Source: Hymenobacter sedentarius
GTDB lineage: Bacteria; Bacteroidota; Bacteroidia; Cytophagales; Hymenobacteraceae
Length of the DNA stretch: 64,000 nt
NCBI RefSeq assembly: GCF_001507645.1
Contig: NZ_CP013909.1
Span: 4,030,001 to 4,094,000, forward strand
Reading direction: 5' to 3'
The translations under genes were made by a program, and so were the position numbers. Numbering within the stretch: position 1 is the first letter of the stretch; the number at the start of each line of letters is the position of its first letter. This document shows, one piece after another, positions 8,340-17,262 of this stretch. The notes beneath the pieces were generated by a model. The model searched no databases. It had not been told where the DNA came from and saw only the letters and a program-made list of their open reading frames with translations.

Positions 8340-10214
8340 ATGAAACAGGTTATTACCGCTACTATCTTACTGACGCTGAGCCTAGCGACAGAGGCACAAG
8401 CCCAGGTAAAGGCGAAGGCCGATGCAGGCCCGGCCGTGCGGTACTTGGTGGCGTTTCCCAATGCCGTGCACCACGAGGCCCGGGTTACGGCCACGTTTTC
8501 GGGGGTCCCCAGCGGCCAGGTGCTGCACGTGCGCATGGCCCGCAGCTCACCTGGGCGCTACTCGCTGCACGAGTTTGCCAAGAACGTGTATTACGTGGTG
8601 GCCACCAATGGCAGCAACCAGCCTCTATCGCTTAACCGGCCCGACCCGTATGGCTGGGACGTGAAGCCTGGCGTCGATGGCACCGTGGTGTTCAACTACA
8701 CCCTTTACGGCGACCGCACCGACGGCACCTATGCTGGCATCGACCAGCAGCACGCCCACCTCAATATGCCCGCCACGCTATGCTACGCCACGGGCCTGGA
8801 AGGCCGCCCTGCCGAAGTAAAGTTTGACCTGCCCGCAGGCTGGCAGGTGGCCACCCAGCTGCGGGCCAGCGCCGACAAAACCACTTACACTGCCCCCAAC
8901 CTGCAGTACCTCATGGACAGCCCTGTTTCGCTGGGCGCCCAGCAGGTGCGCACCTGGCCCGAGGGCGACCAGACCATTGAGCTGGCCGTGCTCTACCAGG
9001 GCCCCGTGGCCGAGGTAGATGCCTACGCCAAGAAAGTGCAGCAGGTGGTGAAGGAAGAAAAGTCGATTTTCGGCGAGCTGCCCACTTACGACTTTGGCCG
9101 CTACACCTTCCTGGCCGACTACCTGCCCCAGGCCACCGGCGACGGCATGGAGCACCGCAACTCCACTTCCGTCACGAGCCCGCGCTCCCTGCACAACGAG
9201 GAAGCCGCGCGCAACCTGGGCACGGTGGCGCACGAGTTCTTCCATGCCTGGAACGTAGAGCGCTTGCGCCCCCGCGACCTGGAACCGTTTGATTTCCAGC
9301 GGGCCAACATGAGCGACGCCCTATGGTTCGCCGAAGGCTTCACGCAGTATTACGGCCGCCTGGCCCTGCGCCGGGCCAAGCTGATTGAGGACGAAGAGTT
9401 TCTCGGCGACATCGGCCGCTGGGTAAACCTGCGCCAGAACAGCCCTGGGGCACGCTTCGCCTCCCCCATCGACATGAGCCGCCAAGCTGCGTTCATGGAC
9501 GCCGCCTCCAGCATCGATCCGCTCAACTCCGGCAACACCTACCTCTCGTACTACGACCAGGGCGCGGGCATTGCGCTGGTGCTCGATTTGCAGCTGCGCC
9601 AGAACTACCGCACCACGCTCGACAAGTTTATGCAGGCCATGTGGCAGCAATACGGCAAGAAGCAGGCAGGCTACGCGCCGGCTAACCCCTACACTGTAAA
9701 GGATTTGCAGCGGGTGCTGGGCGAGGTGAGCAAAGACACGGTATTTGCCAACCGCTTCTTCCGGCAGTACGTGTACGGCCACGAGCAGCCCCGCTTCAGC
9801 GAAAGCCTGCTCGGGGCGGGCCTGGCCCTGGTGCCGGCCCGGACGCCGGGCGTGGCGCTGACCCACCAGGTGGCGTTCGACGAGGCCGGCCGGTGCGTAG
9901 TGGCTTATAATACCCAGGTTGGCTCGGGCCTCTACATAGCCGGCATCGACCGCGGCGACCAGCTGGTGACCCTCGATGGCAAAGACCTCAAAAGCCCCGC
10001 CGACCTCGACGGCGTGCTGCGCAAGCACTCGCCCAACGATGTGGTGTTTGTGAAGGTAAGAACCCGCGGCGGCGCCGAAAAAACCACCCAGCTCATCCTC
10101 TCCGAAGACCCCAACGTGCAAGTAAAGCCCGTGGAAGCGGTAGAGAAAATGGTGTATTCGCCCAGCCAGAAAGCGCTGCGCGAGGCGTGGCTGGCCAGCC
10201 AGGTGGCCAATTAA
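8340..10214 (+). CDS. M61-family metallopeptidase with PDZ domain (glycyl aminopeptidase type)
   Basis: This 624-residue exported protein has a signal peptide ending at AEAQAQ. The zinc site is HEFFHAWN (His298 and His302, catalytic Glu299), and the third ligand is probably Glu332 in FAEGFTQYYGR. Upstream, residues 35-210 form the beta-rich M61 N-terminal domain. A C-terminal PDZ domain (about 495-600) includes GLYIAGIDRGDQLVTLDG. Members of this family remove N-terminal glycine or similar residues in the periplasm or outside the cell. The length fits the Bacteroidota members. It is a single gene followed by a hairpin. Confidence 0.88.
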   Translation: MKQVITATILLTLSLATEAQAQVKAKADAGPAVRYLVAFPNAVHHEARVTATFSGVPSGQVLHVRMARSSPGRYSLHEFAKNVYYVVATNGSNQPLSLNRPDPYGWDVKPGVDGTVVFNYTLYGDRTDGTYAGIDQQHAHLNMPATLCYATGLEGRPAEVKFDLPAGWQVATQLRASADKTTYTAPNLQYLMDSPVSLGAQQVRTWPEGDQTIELAVLYQGPVAEVDAYAKKVQQVVKEEKSIFGELPTYDFGRYTFLADYLPQATGDGMEHRNSTSVTSPRSLHNEEAARNLGTVAHEFFHAWNVERLRPRDLEPFDFQRANMSDALWFAEGFTQYYGRLALRRAKLIEDEEFLGDIGRWVNLRQNSPGARFASPIDMSRQAAFMDAASSIDPLNSGNTYLSYYDQGAGIALVLDLQLRQNYRTTLDKFMQAMWQQYGKKQAGYAPANPYTVKDLQRVLGEVSKDTVFANRFFRQYVYGHEQPRFSESLLGAGLALVPARTPGVALTHQVAFDEAGRCVVAYNTQVGSGLYIAGIDRGDQLVTLDGKDLKSPADLDGVLRKHSPNDVVFVKVRTRGGAEKTTQLILSEDPNVQVKPVEAVEKMVYSPSQKALREAWLASQVAN

Positions 10215-10250
10215 ACCCGCGGCGTAGGGTTTCGTTAGTTAAGCAACACA

Positions 10251-10284
10251 AATTGCCCGGTTACCGCGCGTAATCGGGCAATTT
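10251..10284 (+). terminator. Terminator-like hairpin between the M61 and MBL genes
   Basis: AATTGCCCGGTTAC pairs with GTAATCGGGCAATT (one G-T pair) and is followed by TTATCTT. It ends 13 bases before the next ATG, leaving almost no room for a promoter downstream. It may therefore also act as a 5' leader structure of the hydrolase gene. Confidence 0.6.
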
Positions 10285-10297
10285 TATCTTCCCGGTT

Positions 10298-11311
10298 ATG
10301 GCCAAACGCATTTCTTACCTCCGCAACGAAGCCCTGCCAACCGTGCGGCCCGGCTACCCCGGCAACAAGCTTTTCGGCGATGAATTCGCCAACGGCGAGG
10401 AGCTGTTTGAGCCCGCATTTTCCACCGTGCTCAAGTGGCAGCTCACCGCCAACCCCCAAAAAGCCGAAAAGAAAGCCGACACCTGGGCCCCTGCCGTGGT
10501 AGACTGCACGGCCGCTTTTTCAGCCCAGGAAGATATGCTGGTATGGCTGGGGCACTCCAGCTTTTTGCTGCGCGCGGCGGGCGTAACGCTGCTGTTTGAC
10601 CCCGTCCTGTTCAGCTCAATTGGGCTACGCCACCGCCACGCCCTGCCCTGCGCGCCAGAGGCCATCACGGGCATTGACTACCTGCTGCTATCGCACGGCC
10701 ACCGTGACCACCTGGACGAAAAATCCCTGCGCCTGCTGGCCCGGCAAAACCCGCAGATGCGGGTGCTGTCGTCTCTGCGCATGGGGCCGCTGCTGCAAGA
10801 CATGGCGCCGGGCCTGCCCGTGCAGGAGGCCGGCTGGTGGCAGCAATACGACCTGGAGCCCCAAGCGCCGCTGGAAATCTTTTACCTGCCCGCGTCCCAC
10901 TGGCACCGCCGGGGCCTAGCCGACCTGAACCGCGTGCTCTGGGGCAGCTTCCTCATTCGGGCCGCCGATAAGCTCATCTACTTTGCCGGCGACACCGCGT
11001 ATGCCGAGCATTTCGAAACCATCGAAGAGCGGTTCGGGCCCCTCGACATCGTGCTAATGCCCATCGGAGCCTACAAACCCGCCTTCATGATGGCCAGGAG
11101 CCACGTCAACCCGCACGAGGCCGCCAAGGCCGTGAATGTGCTGCGGGCCGGCCACATCGTGCCCATGCACTACGGCACCTTCGACCTGTCCGACGAGCCC
11201 GCTTCGGAGCCCTTGCGCCAGCTCACCGACGTGGCCGCGGGCGGCATGCTGCGCGGCGAGCTCCACACGCCCGCCGTGGGCGAAGTGCTGCGCTGGCGCG
11301 AGTGGGAATAG
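10298..11311 (+). CDS. MBL-fold metallo-hydrolase (NAPE-PLD/UlaG-like)
   Basis: This soluble 337-residue protein has the metallo-beta-lactamase fold. The zinc motif SHGHRDHLDE is near residues 132-141 (H-x-H-x-D-H). Further His and Asp ligands are in PASHWHRRG, FAGDTAYAEHF and VPMHYGTF. The arrangement, with LVWLGHSSFLLRAAGVTLLFDPV leading in and the HWHxRG segment after the middle, resembles the N-acylphosphatidylethanolamine phospholipase D/UlaG branch. The substrate is not known. It runs convergent to the thioredoxin-like gene with only 10 bases between stop codons. Confidence 0.85.
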   Translation: MAKRISYLRNEALPTVRPGYPGNKLFGDEFANGEELFEPAFSTVLKWQLTANPQKAEKKADTWAPAVVDCTAAFSAQEDMLVWLGHSSFLLRAAGVTLLFDPVLFSSIGLRHRHALPCAPEAITGIDYLLLSHGHRDHLDEKSLRLLARQNPQMRVLSSLRMGPLLQDMAPGLPVQEAGWWQQYDLEPQAPLEIFYLPASHWHRRGLADLNRVLWGSFLIRAADKLIYFAGDTAYAEHFETIEERFGPLDIVLMPIGAYKPAFMMARSHVNPHEAAKAVNVLRAGHIVPMHYGTFDLSDEPASEPLRQLTDVAAGGMLRGELHTPAVGEVLRWREWE

Positions 11312-11321
11312 CGCCCCGGCG

Positions 11322-12506
11322 TTACTTCTTGATTTCGGCCAGAAACGCAGTGGCTTCATCGGGATTCGCGCCCGCTTTGGTGGCCGCTGCTATTGCTTCG
11401 GTAGCCGCAGTGGTAGCTTCGGCATCGTTGCCCAGCTTGTGCAGCAGTTTGGCCCGCGTTAGCAGATAAAAGTGGCTTCTGTCAGCGGCAATGGCTTGTT
11501 GAATTATCTGGTCTCCTTTGGCTAGCAGCGCTTTGTCGTTTACGAACGCGGCGAGGTATGCCGTTGCTTCGTACAAGGTATAGTTGTCTTGAGCAGCAAA
11601 CCTTTGCCCATAGGCCAGGGTAGCATTAACGTAAGCCGGCCAATTCCGCTGCGGCTGGCCCAACAGGTACTTAATTGTGGCCAAGTCCTGCCACTGCTCG
11701 GCTTGCTTAGGCATGAGTTGGGCTAGCGATGCCTGAAAGTTGCGCAAGCCTGGCAAGTCGTTTTTCTGTCCAAGTTCAGCAGCGGTCCATCCCACCATGT
11801 TGCGCGTTTTGTTTGTGATGGCTTCCTGCCCGAAATGGGTAGCAAAATCTGGCTGGTGGGAAAGAAAAAACTGAGTCATTGGAGACGTAAAATCAGTGCT
11901 CAATTTGAAAATGAAATCCAGGTTTTTAACAGATGTCAAATCGGCTGGTCGCTGGCTTTTCAGGTACTCCTCGGCCACTTGCCTAGCTAGTGCCATATCT
12001 TGGTGTAGGCCACTTGACTCGCTGAACCTGTATAAAAAGTCCGAATTGCGTTCACCCGCTTTGTACCTCTTTTTTAAGGCAAAGAAGGTCTTCTGAGGGT
12101 CAAATGCATCCTTGCCATCCTGAATAAACGCTGCCGCAGCTTTTCCACTGCCGGTTTGGTGCATCAGTTTGCCTTCGGAATTGAAATACAGGTACGCGGG
12201 CAGCGAAACGATGCCGTATTGGGTACCTAGCTGCTTTCCAATGCCTTCATCAAGGTTCACCTTGTAATTGATGAAAGTGGCATTGTAGTACTGACCCACG
12301 GCAGGGTCAGGAAAGACATCGCGCGCCATCTCTCTGCAGGGGCCACAACTGGGAGACCAGACATATAACATGATGGGTTTATGCTCCTTTTTGGCCGTCG
12401 CCAGCACCTGCGCCCAGCCTCCACTTCGAAAGTTAACGGCAGTGGTTTGCCCAAAAGCCGCCGTGCTGCAGCACAGTAGCATAATCAAGTTGAAGAGGTA
12501 GCGCAT
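11322..12506 (-). CDS. Exported thioredoxin-fold protein
   Basis: The 394-residue product starts with a signal peptide (MRYLFNLIMLLCC, cleaved near AFGQ). A thioredoxin domain with the redox motif WSPSCGPCREM (Cys54, Cys57) and the cis-Pro strand VSLPAYLYF follows. Residues 160-394 are helical repeats (ALARQVAEEYLKSQ, ATEAIAAATKAGANP) resembling a TPR-like solenoid. Bacteroidota often use such periplasmic thioredoxins for disulfide reduction or for chaperoning under stress. The start follows the signal peptide; an upstream in-frame extension of 44 codons lies in the divergent spacer. Base composition is slightly more AT-rich than the flanks. Confidence 0.8.
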   Translation of the reverse strand: MRYLFNLIMLLCCSTAAFGQTTAVNFRSGGWAQVLATAKKEHKPIMLYVWSPSCGPCREMARDVFPDPAVGQYYNATFINYKVNLDEGIGKQLGTQYGIVSLPAYLYFNSEGKLMHQTGSGKAAAAFIQDGKDAFDPQKTFFALKKRYKAGERNSDFLYRFSESSGLHQDMALARQVAEEYLKSQRPADLTSVKNLDFIFKLSTDFTSPMTQFFLSHQPDFATHFGQEAITNKTRNMVGWTAAELGQKNDLPGLRNFQASLAQLMPKQAEQWQDLATIKYLLGQPQRNWPAYVNATLAYGQRFAAQDNYTLYEATAYLAAFVNDKALLAKGDQIIQQAIAADRSHFYLLTRAKLLHKLGNDAEATTAATEAIAAATKAGANPDEATAFLAEIKK

Positions 12507-12670
12507 CAGGTCAGAGAAGGTAGGATTAGGAAGGATTGCCGCCGGGTGGAATCGTCCCAAGCCCTTGAAGCTTAAATATAGGGTATTTATTATGCTAGCG
12601 GAGCCCGGCCGGCTGCTCGCCATTCGCTCTCGGCTCAACTTCCATGGTACACCGCAGCGCTTATGGGCGC

Positions 12671-12678
12671 TACCTTTG
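12671..12678 (+). promoter_or_regulatory. Consensus -7 box (TACCTTTG) just before the symporter start
   Basis: The exact TAnnTTTG match ends 6 bases before the ATG at 12685, so the transcript would be nearly leaderless. No convincing -33 TTG is seen at the usual spacing. Confidence 0.35.
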
Positions 12679-12684
12679 CCCCTT

Positions 12685-14187
12685 ATGTCGCCAACTCTAG
12701 TTTTGAGCCTCGTTGCGGGCTACTTTGCCGTTCTCATCGTCATTGCCATCCTCACCTCGCGGGGGGCTACGAGCGAAAGTTTTTTTGTGGCCAACCGCAA
12801 CGCGCCGTGGTACATGGTGGCGTTTGCCATGATTGGTACCTCCCTGTCGGGGGTCACGTTCATTTCGGTGCCGGGCAACGTGTACGGCAAAAGCTGGAGC
12901 TACCTAGCGGTGGCACTGGGCTTTGTGGCCGGCTACGTGGTCATTGGCACCGTGCTGCTGCCGCTGTACTACCGGCTGAGGCTGGTGTCCATCTACTCGT
13001 ATCTGGAGCAGCGATTTGGCTACTGGAGCTACAAGACCGGCGCGCTGTTCTTCCTGATTTCTAGGTCGTTGGGCTCGGCCTTGCGGCTGTATCTGGTAGC
13101 GGGCGTGCTGCAATTGGCGGTGTTCGATGCCATGGGCATACCGTTTGCCGTCACGGTGGTGGTCAGCATCCTCTTCATCTACCTCTACACCTTTAAGGGG
13201 GGCCTGAAAACCATTCTGTGGACCGATACTTTCCAGACCCTGGCCATGTTGAGCTGCGTGGGCCTGAGCATCTATTTTATGTCGGATGCGCTGAACCTGG
13301 GCTTCAAGCAGTTGGTGACCTCCGTGACGGACAGCCCCATGTCGAAGATGTATTTCTCTGATTTCCGGGACGATAAGTTCTTCTGGAAGCAATTCGCCTC
13401 GGGCATGTTCATCACCATCGTCATGACCGGCCTCGACCAGGACCTGATGCAGAAAAACCTGAGTTGCCGCAGCCTGGGAGAGGCGCAGAAAAACCTGTTC
13501 TGGTTTACCCCGGTCATCGTGTGCGTCAACATCCTGTTTCTGACCTTGGGCGTGCTCATGTACAAATACGCCGCCGCCCGTGGCCTGCACCTCGAGCAGT
13601 TGCCCCAGCTTCTGAACCTGAAAGGCGGCCTGGATACCGACAAAGTGTTTCCGTTTCTGGCCACCACGCAGTTTTCGCTCACGGCCGGCATCATCTTCAT
13701 TCTGGGCATCATCGCCGTTACCTACGCCTCGGCCGACTCGGCCCTTACGGCCCTCACCACCTCGTTTTGTGTCGACTTTCTCGGCATCAACCAGTACCCT
13801 GAGAAGCGGCAGGCGCAGCTGCGCCAGTTCACGCACCTGGGCTGGTCGGTGGTGCTGATTGGCATCATCCTCATTTTCCGCGTCATCAACGAGCAGAGCC
13901 TGATTGATGCCGTGTACAAGGCCGCAGGCTTCACCTACGGGCCGCTGCTGGGGCTGTTTGCCTTTGGTATTCTCACCCGGCGCAGCCTGCGCGACCGGCT
14001 GGTGCTGCCCACCTGCGTGACGGCGGTGCTGCTTACCTGGCTCATTGTGTCGCACTCGGTAGAGTGGCTCAACGGCTACAAGTTTGGCTTCGAAATTCTG
14101 CTGCTCAACGGCGCGCTGGTGTACCTGGGCCTGCTGGCCATTTCGCGCCCCGCCGTGGTGAACCCGATACCCCAAGCTGCGGTTTAA
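12685..14187 (+). CDS. Sodium:solute symporter (SSS family)
   Basis: This is a 500-residue membrane protein with about 13 hydrophobic helices. SSS hallmarks are visible: SRGATSESFFVANRNAPWY after helix 1, MIGTSLSGVTFISVPG in helix 2 (unwound sodium-site helix), TFKGGLKTILWTDTFQ (the KGG-x4-WTD signature) and GLDQDLMQKNLSCR. The ILGIIAVTYASADSALTALTTS helix carries the Ser pair of the sodium-2 site. The substrate is unknown; in Bacteroidota related carriers move sugars, sialic acid or amino acids. The adjacent TonB-domain gene starts 6 bases after the stop and is probably cotranscribed. Confidence 0.88.
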   Translation: MSPTLVLSLVAGYFAVLIVIAILTSRGATSESFFVANRNAPWYMVAFAMIGTSLSGVTFISVPGNVYGKSWSYLAVALGFVAGYVVIGTVLLPLYYRLRLVSIYSYLEQRFGYWSYKTGALFFLISRSLGSALRLYLVAGVLQLAVFDAMGIPFAVTVVVSILFIYLYTFKGGLKTILWTDTFQTLAMLSCVGLSIYFMSDALNLGFKQLVTSVTDSPMSKMYFSDFRDDKFFWKQFASGMFITIVMTGLDQDLMQKNLSCRSLGEAQKNLFWFTPVIVCVNILFLTLGVLMYKYAAARGLHLEQLPQLLNLKGGLDTDKVFPFLATTQFSLTAGIIFILGIIAVTYASADSALTALTTSFCVDFLGINQYPEKRQAQLRQFTHLGWSVVLIGIILIFRVINEQSLIDAVYKAAGFTYGPLLGLFAFGILTRRSLRDRLVLPTCVTAVLLTWLIVSHSVEWLNGYKFGFEILLLNGALVYLGLLAISRPAVVNPIPQAAV

Positions 14188-14193
14188 GGCATT

Positions 14194-14685
14194 ATGACCA
14201 ATACTATCTTCTCTTTCCTGCTGCTAGTAGCTGCCGCGCCGGTGGCCCTGGCCCAGCAGCCCGCTCCCGCTACCCAGGAGCCCATTGTGCTCAAGCCCGG
14301 CCACATGCAGGTGCAGGCCCACTCCGCCCCCAACCGTCCCGACCGGGCCCCGGTGTACCCCGGGGGCGAGCAGGCGCTGGGCTTGTTTTTTCTGGAGCAC
14401 ATCAACTACCCCGCCGCGGCCCGCGCCAAGCAGCTAAGCGGCACGGTGCTCGTAAATGCGACCGTGAATGCCGATGGCTCGGTGACCAACCCCATGGTGG
14501 CCAAGTCGCTCTCGCCCGAGTGCGACGCCGAGGCCCTGCGCGTGGTGCCCTTGCTCACGGGCTGGCAGCCCGCCATGCGGCGCGGCCGGCCGCTGCCGGT
14601 GCTCATTCAATTGCCCGTGCCTTTTGGCGGCGCCGGTGAAATAAAAGTGGAGCAAAACCGTCGTCAGCCAAAACCGAGACGTTAA
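14194..14685 (+). CDS. Exported protein with TonB C-terminal domain
   Basis: This 163-residue protein has a signal peptide (SFLLLVAAAPVALAQ). Residues 55-150 form a TonB C-terminal domain: YPGGEQALGLFF, YPAAARAKQLSGTVLVNATV and DAEALRVVPLLTGWQPAMRRG. Unlike true TonB it has no transmembrane anchor plus proline-rich spanner. It belongs to the short periplasmic TonB_C proteins frequent in Hymenobacter, whose partner receptors are unknown. It follows the symporter by 6 bases, suggesting an operon, although a functional link to uptake is only inference. Confidence 0.82.
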   Translation: MTNTIFSFLLLVAAAPVALAQQPAPATQEPIVLKPGHMQVQAHSAPNRPDRAPVYPGGEQALGLFFLEHINYPAAARAKQLSGTVLVNATVNADGSVTNPMVAKSLSPECDAEALRVVPLLTGWQPAMRRGRPLPVLIQLPVPFGGAGEIKVEQNRRQPKPRR

Positions 14686-14738
14686 GATTATTTTTCGTGA
14701 GAGCCTTGTTTCCACAGGGCCCTGATTTTATTTATTGA

Positions 14739-16571
14739 ATGGCCCGTAGTGGATTGAATACCAGCGGCGACGTCGGCGCCGACGTCCCCAAGCCCAAGCT
14801 TACCAAAGAAGCTTTTCGGCGCAGCCTGCGGGTGTTCCGCTACGTGCTGCCCTACAAAGGCAATTTCATTGTGGGCATGGTGCTGCTCACGCTCAGCAGC
14901 AGCACCACCATGATGTTTCCGTGGATAATCGGCAAGCTGGTGGACGTGGCCAACGGCAAGCCCGTGGCCCTGCCCGGCGGCATGGTGGTGGGTGTCAACC
15001 GCATTGCCATCGGCCTGTTTGTTGTGATTGTGTTCCAGGGCCTGTTTTCGTTCGGGCGCATCTGGTTTTTCACGCGCGTGAGCGAGTTCACCGTGCGCGA
15101 CATTCGGCAGGCGCTCTACGCCAAGTTTGTGTCGCTGCCCATTCCGTTTTTCGAGAAAAACCGGGTGGGCGCCATCACCTCTCGCATTACCTCGGACGTA
15201 GCTCAGATTCAGGATACGTTTTCCCTGACTTTGGCCGAGCTGTTTCGACAGGTCACCACGCTGCTGGCGGGCATTGTGTTCATCATGGTGGTGTCGGTGA
15301 AGCTGTCGCTGTTCATGCTGGCCACGTTCCCGCCCATTGTGGTGCTGGCCATGGTGTTCGGGCGCAAAATCCGGGTGCTGGCCAAAACCACGCAGGATGA
15401 GCTGGCCAAGGCCAACGTCATCGTGGAAGAGACGTTGCAGGGCATCAACACCGTGAAGGCGTTTACCAACGAGCAGTTTGAAACGCGGCGCTACACGGCC
15501 TCGCTCACCAACACCGTGCGCGCGGCCCTGAAAAGCAATTTGTACCGCGGCGCCTTTGTCTCCTTCGTCATCATCGGCTTGTTTGGCGGAATTATTCTGG
15601 TGCTGTGGCGGGCGGCCACGCTCACCCAATCGGGCCAGATGACTATCGGCGACCTCACCTCGTTTGCACTTTACACCATGTTCATCGGTGCCTCGGTGGC
15701 GGGCCTGGGCGAACTGTATGGCAAGGTGCAAAGCACGCTGGGCGCTTCCGAGCGCATCCTGGAAATACTGGACGAGAAGAGCGAGCCCACCCACCTGCCC
15801 CGCCCGGCTGACCAGGCGCCCCTGCAGCTGCACGGCGACATCGAGTACCGGCACGTGGCCTTCCGCTACCCCACCCGGCCCGATTTGCCGGTGCTACAGG
15901 ACATCAACTTTGAGATTGCCGCGGGCGAGAAAATTGCCTTGGTGGGCCCCAGCGGCGCGGGCAAGAGCACCATTGTGTCGCTGCTGATGCAGTTCTACGA
16001 CCTGAGCGGCGGCCAAATCCTGATTGACGAGCGTCCCATCAGCGAGTACGACCTCACGGAGCTGCGCCGCCACATCGGCATCGTGCCCCAGGAAACGCTG
16101 CTCTTTGGCGGCAGCATCCGCGAAAACATCGCCTATGGCAACACCGCGGCCACCGACGAGGAAATCATTGCCGCCGCTCGCAAGGCCAATGCCTGGCAGT
16201 TCATCGACTCCTTCCCCGAAGGCCTGAATACGGTAGTGGGCGAGCGCGGCATCAAGCTCTCGGGTGGGCAGCGCCAGCGCGTGGCCATTGCCCGCGCCAT
16301 CCTGAAAAACCCCGCCATTCTGCTGCTCGACGAGGCTACTTCCGCGCTCGATTCTGAGTCGGAAAAGCTGGTGCAAGGCGCGATGGATGAGCTGATGAAA
16401 AACCGGACGTCCATCATCATTGCCCACCGCCTGAGCACCATCCGCAAGGTGGACAAAATTCTGGTGATTGACGGCGGCCGCATCGTGGAGCAAGGCTCGC
16501 ACGAGGAGCTGGCCGACAACGAGAACGGGCTGTATGCCAATCTGCTGAAGCTGCAGTTTGAGTTGAGCTAA
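14739..16571 (+). CDS. ABC exporter half-transporter (MsbA-like permease-ATPase fusion)
   Basis: This is a 610-residue fusion of a six-helix type I exporter domain (residues 30-335) and an ATPase. Walker A is GPSGAGKST near 403, the signature is LSGGQRQR near 507, Walker B is AILLLDEATSALD near 526, and the switch is IAHRLST. Homodimers of this type flip lipids, lipid A or drugs across the inner membrane. MsbA is a reasonable guess but the sequence does not decide it. The stop codon overlaps that of the convergent small gene by 4 bases. Confidence 0.9.
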   Translation: MARSGLNTSGDVGADVPKPKLTKEAFRRSLRVFRYVLPYKGNFIVGMVLLTLSSSTTMMFPWIIGKLVDVANGKPVALPGGMVVGVNRIAIGLFVVIVFQGLFSFGRIWFFTRVSEFTVRDIRQALYAKFVSLPIPFFEKNRVGAITSRITSDVAQIQDTFSLTLAELFRQVTTLLAGIVFIMVVSVKLSLFMLATFPPIVVLAMVFGRKIRVLAKTTQDELAKANVIVEETLQGINTVKAFTNEQFETRRYTASLTNTVRAALKSNLYRGAFVSFVIIGLFGGIILVLWRAATLTQSGQMTIGDLTSFALYTMFIGASVAGLGELYGKVQSTLGASERILEILDEKSEPTHLPRPADQAPLQLHGDIEYRHVAFRYPTRPDLPVLQDINFEIAAGEKIALVGPSGAGKSTIVSLLMQFYDLSGGQILIDERPISEYDLTELRRHIGIVPQETLLFGGSIRENIAYGNTAATDEEIIAAARKANAWQFIDSFPEGLNTVVGERGIKLSGGQRQRVAIARAILKNPAILLLDEATSALDSESEKLVQGAMDELMKNRTSIIIAHRLSTIRKVDKILVIDGGRIVEQGSHEELADNENGLYANLLKLQFELS

Positions 16572-17002
16572 GCTTGGGTGTGGGCCTCAAATTGCGGCGC
16601 TGGTTGCACTTGGTCGAGCCAGGTGCCGGCGGCGTCGAGGTCGTCGAAGGTTCGTATCACAATCCCGGCCCTGGTGTGCTCAATGATGATTTCGGTAGAA
16701 AGGCGGCTGTAGGTTTCGGGAGAATACACCCACGCAAAATAGCGGCAGCCGGCTTCGTAAAGTTTGGGCAACAGTTCTTCGGCGCCCCATATCGCCGCAT
16801 CGGCCCAGAGACCAGACAGGTTGGTGTTGTTGTTGAGCACTTTGGCACACTGCGCTCTTCGCAGTGCATTCAACAAATTTACTGAACCCGTCATGACGTC
16901 TTCGCTATCCACCTGGCCGTGCCAATCGGCGTAGAGCCAGTCGTGGTCGGGGTCGTAGGTTAGGGTGAGGTAAGGGTCCGAATTTAAGGTGCGCTGTACC
17001 AT
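16568..17002 (-). CDS. Conserved hypothetical protein, possibly STAS/SpoIIAA-like
   Basis: This is a 144-residue soluble protein without signal peptide. The pattern of short strands and helices (YLTLTYDPDHDWLYADWHG, AKVLNNNTNLSGLWADA, YFAWVYSPETYSRL, IRTFDDLDAAGTWL) resembles the small SpoIIAA/STAS-like alpha-beta proteins that occur singly in Hymenobacter. This assignment rests on overall layout, not on a diagnostic motif. It is convergent with the ABC exporter, sharing 4 bases at the stop codons. Confidence 0.6.
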   Translation of the reverse strand: MVQRTLNSDPYLTLTYDPDHDWLYADWHGQVDSEDVMTGSVNLLNALRRAQCAKVLNNNTNLSGLWADAAIWGAEELLPKLYEAGCRYFAWVYSPETYSRLSTEIIIEHTRAGIVIRTFDDLDAAGTWLDQVQPAPQFEAHTQA

Positions 17003-17193
17003 AGCATGTCAGGTAGCGAGAAACGGCAGGAGCAATAACCTTCCATTTAATATTTTTGACACTTTGGGCGTCGGATGACCGCATAAGCCATTCGAACGAG
17101 GGGCAAGTCAATGGTCGCGAACTGTTAACCCCAAGCAGCAGTCCGACAGTTTCAGGCTTTGCCTTGTTTCGCCGTAACATAAATATTTAATAC

Positions 17194-17227
17194 AACCCGC
17201 GCCCCCAGCGCGGGTTTCGTATTTTTA
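17194..17227 (+). promoter_or_regulatory. Leader hairpin plus -7-like box before the DUF2911 gene
   Basis: AACCCGCG pairs with CGCGGGTT around a CCCCCAG loop and is followed by TCGTATTTTTA, so it has the form of a terminator. However, both neighbouring genes start facing away from it. The TATTTTTA at 17220-17227 is one mismatch from TAnnTTTG and could be the DUF2911 promoter -7 box, in which case the hairpin overlaps the promoter. Confidence 0.4.
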
Positions 17228-17262
17228 GCCCCACAATCACCTCACCAACTTCTCCCCTTCTG

